DNA of 64,000 bases from contig URZI01000003.1 in NCBI GenBank assembly GCA_900552385.1, positions 69,118-133,117 on the forward strand. The letters run 5' to 3'. A model generated the notes under the pieces. That model saw only the letters and a list, made by a program, of their open reading frames with translations, did not search any database and was not told the DNA's origin. Positions 63,933 through 64,000 of this stretch are shown one piece after another. Origin of the DNA: an uncultured Collinsella sp. (GTDB lineage Bacteria; Actinomycetota; Coriobacteriia; Coriobacteriales; Coriobacteriaceae). Positions within the stretch are counted from its first letter, which is position 1; every line of letters starts with the position of its first letter. A program made the position numbers and the translations under genes.

Positions 63933-64000
63933 TCATTCACCTCCTTCGTATGTATCGAGGTATTCCTGCTTGAGCGTCTGCGAGGACGACTTGATCTTTT
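63933..64000 (-). CDS. C-terminal end of an unidentified upstream gene
   Basis: The last 22 codons of a gene entering from the right edge are visible (ending SQTLKQEYLDTYEGGE, then TGA at 63935-63933). They are charged and soluble-looking; no family can be told from so little. It overlaps the ribosome site of the exported-protein gene, so the two are likely one operon. Confidence 0.6.
   Translation of the reverse strand, partial: KIKSSSQTLKQEYLDTYEGGE

Overview
The window is high-GC, densely coded, and looks like the chromosome of a gut Coriobacteriia, most likely Collinsella (inference). The clues are an obligate-anaerobe gene set ([FeFe] hydrogenase, rubredoxin, EFR1-type ferredoxin), PTS sugar use, MurNAc recycling and many short extragenic palindromes. 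There is no rRNA, CRISPR array, transposase, prophage or plasmid gene. Two tRNAs (Glu-CTC, Gln-CTG) lie at about 43 kb.

Layout. 0-7 kb: a truncated M42 aminopeptidase, a FucO-type Fe-alcohol dehydrogenase, a YoaK membrane protein, a YgiQ radical-SAM protein, a CPBP protease and a solo RelB/DinJ-like antitoxin. 7.1-13.2 kb (minus strand): one tightly coupled operon with a NuoF-tail/GltD fusion flavoprotein, an [FeFe] hydrogenase, a Tat-type lipoprotein solute receptor and a fused permease-ATPase. 13.5-18.1 kb (minus): an alpha-glucoside PTS operon (EIIA, LicT antiterminator, EIICB, GH4 6-phospho-alpha-glucosidase) led by a convincing RAT/terminator switch. 18.2-25.6 kb: a flavodoxin-ferredoxin protein, a DEAD-box helicase with an RGG tail, then an FHA protein and a kinase-like receptor whose HRD aspartate is Glu. 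26-29.1 kb: copA-copZ-csoR with a CsoR-type operator. 29.3-44.3 kb: zinc-ribbon membrane protein, amidohydrolase, an unknown protein, gltBD, mntH, rubredoxin, flavin reductase, smpB, a TPR-like protein, the tRNAs and an ArsC/Spx-like protein. 44.4-48.9 kb (minus): murR-murQ-murP-mupG for MurNAc recycling. 49-64 kb (minus): a VanZ protein, a serine recombinase, RNase R, ftsEX, a split transketolase, YitT, prfB, secA, rpmE and an unknown exported protein.

How parts fit together. MurP and the maltose-type EIICB both lack an EIIA domain, and the Crr-like EIIA at 17.5-18.0 kb could serve both. The flavin reductase/rubredoxin pair, the EFR1-type protein and the hydrogenase module form a low-potential redox theme. 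SmpB and RNase R both belong to ribosome rescue and RNA quality control.

The least explained content is extragenic. There are two copies of a roughly 310-nt element with conserved ends, fixed internal spacing and a diverged middle. There is also a family of about 59-nt palindromes (six full copies, three of them in an exact 80-bp tandem), a family of 67-nt hairpins with 20-22 bp arms (three copies), and several GGGGAC-type hairpins. In the proteins, the main oddities are an RF2 whose codon-reading tripeptide is SPT instead of SPF, the HRE kinase, and an FtsE with a roughly 170-residue N-terminal extension.
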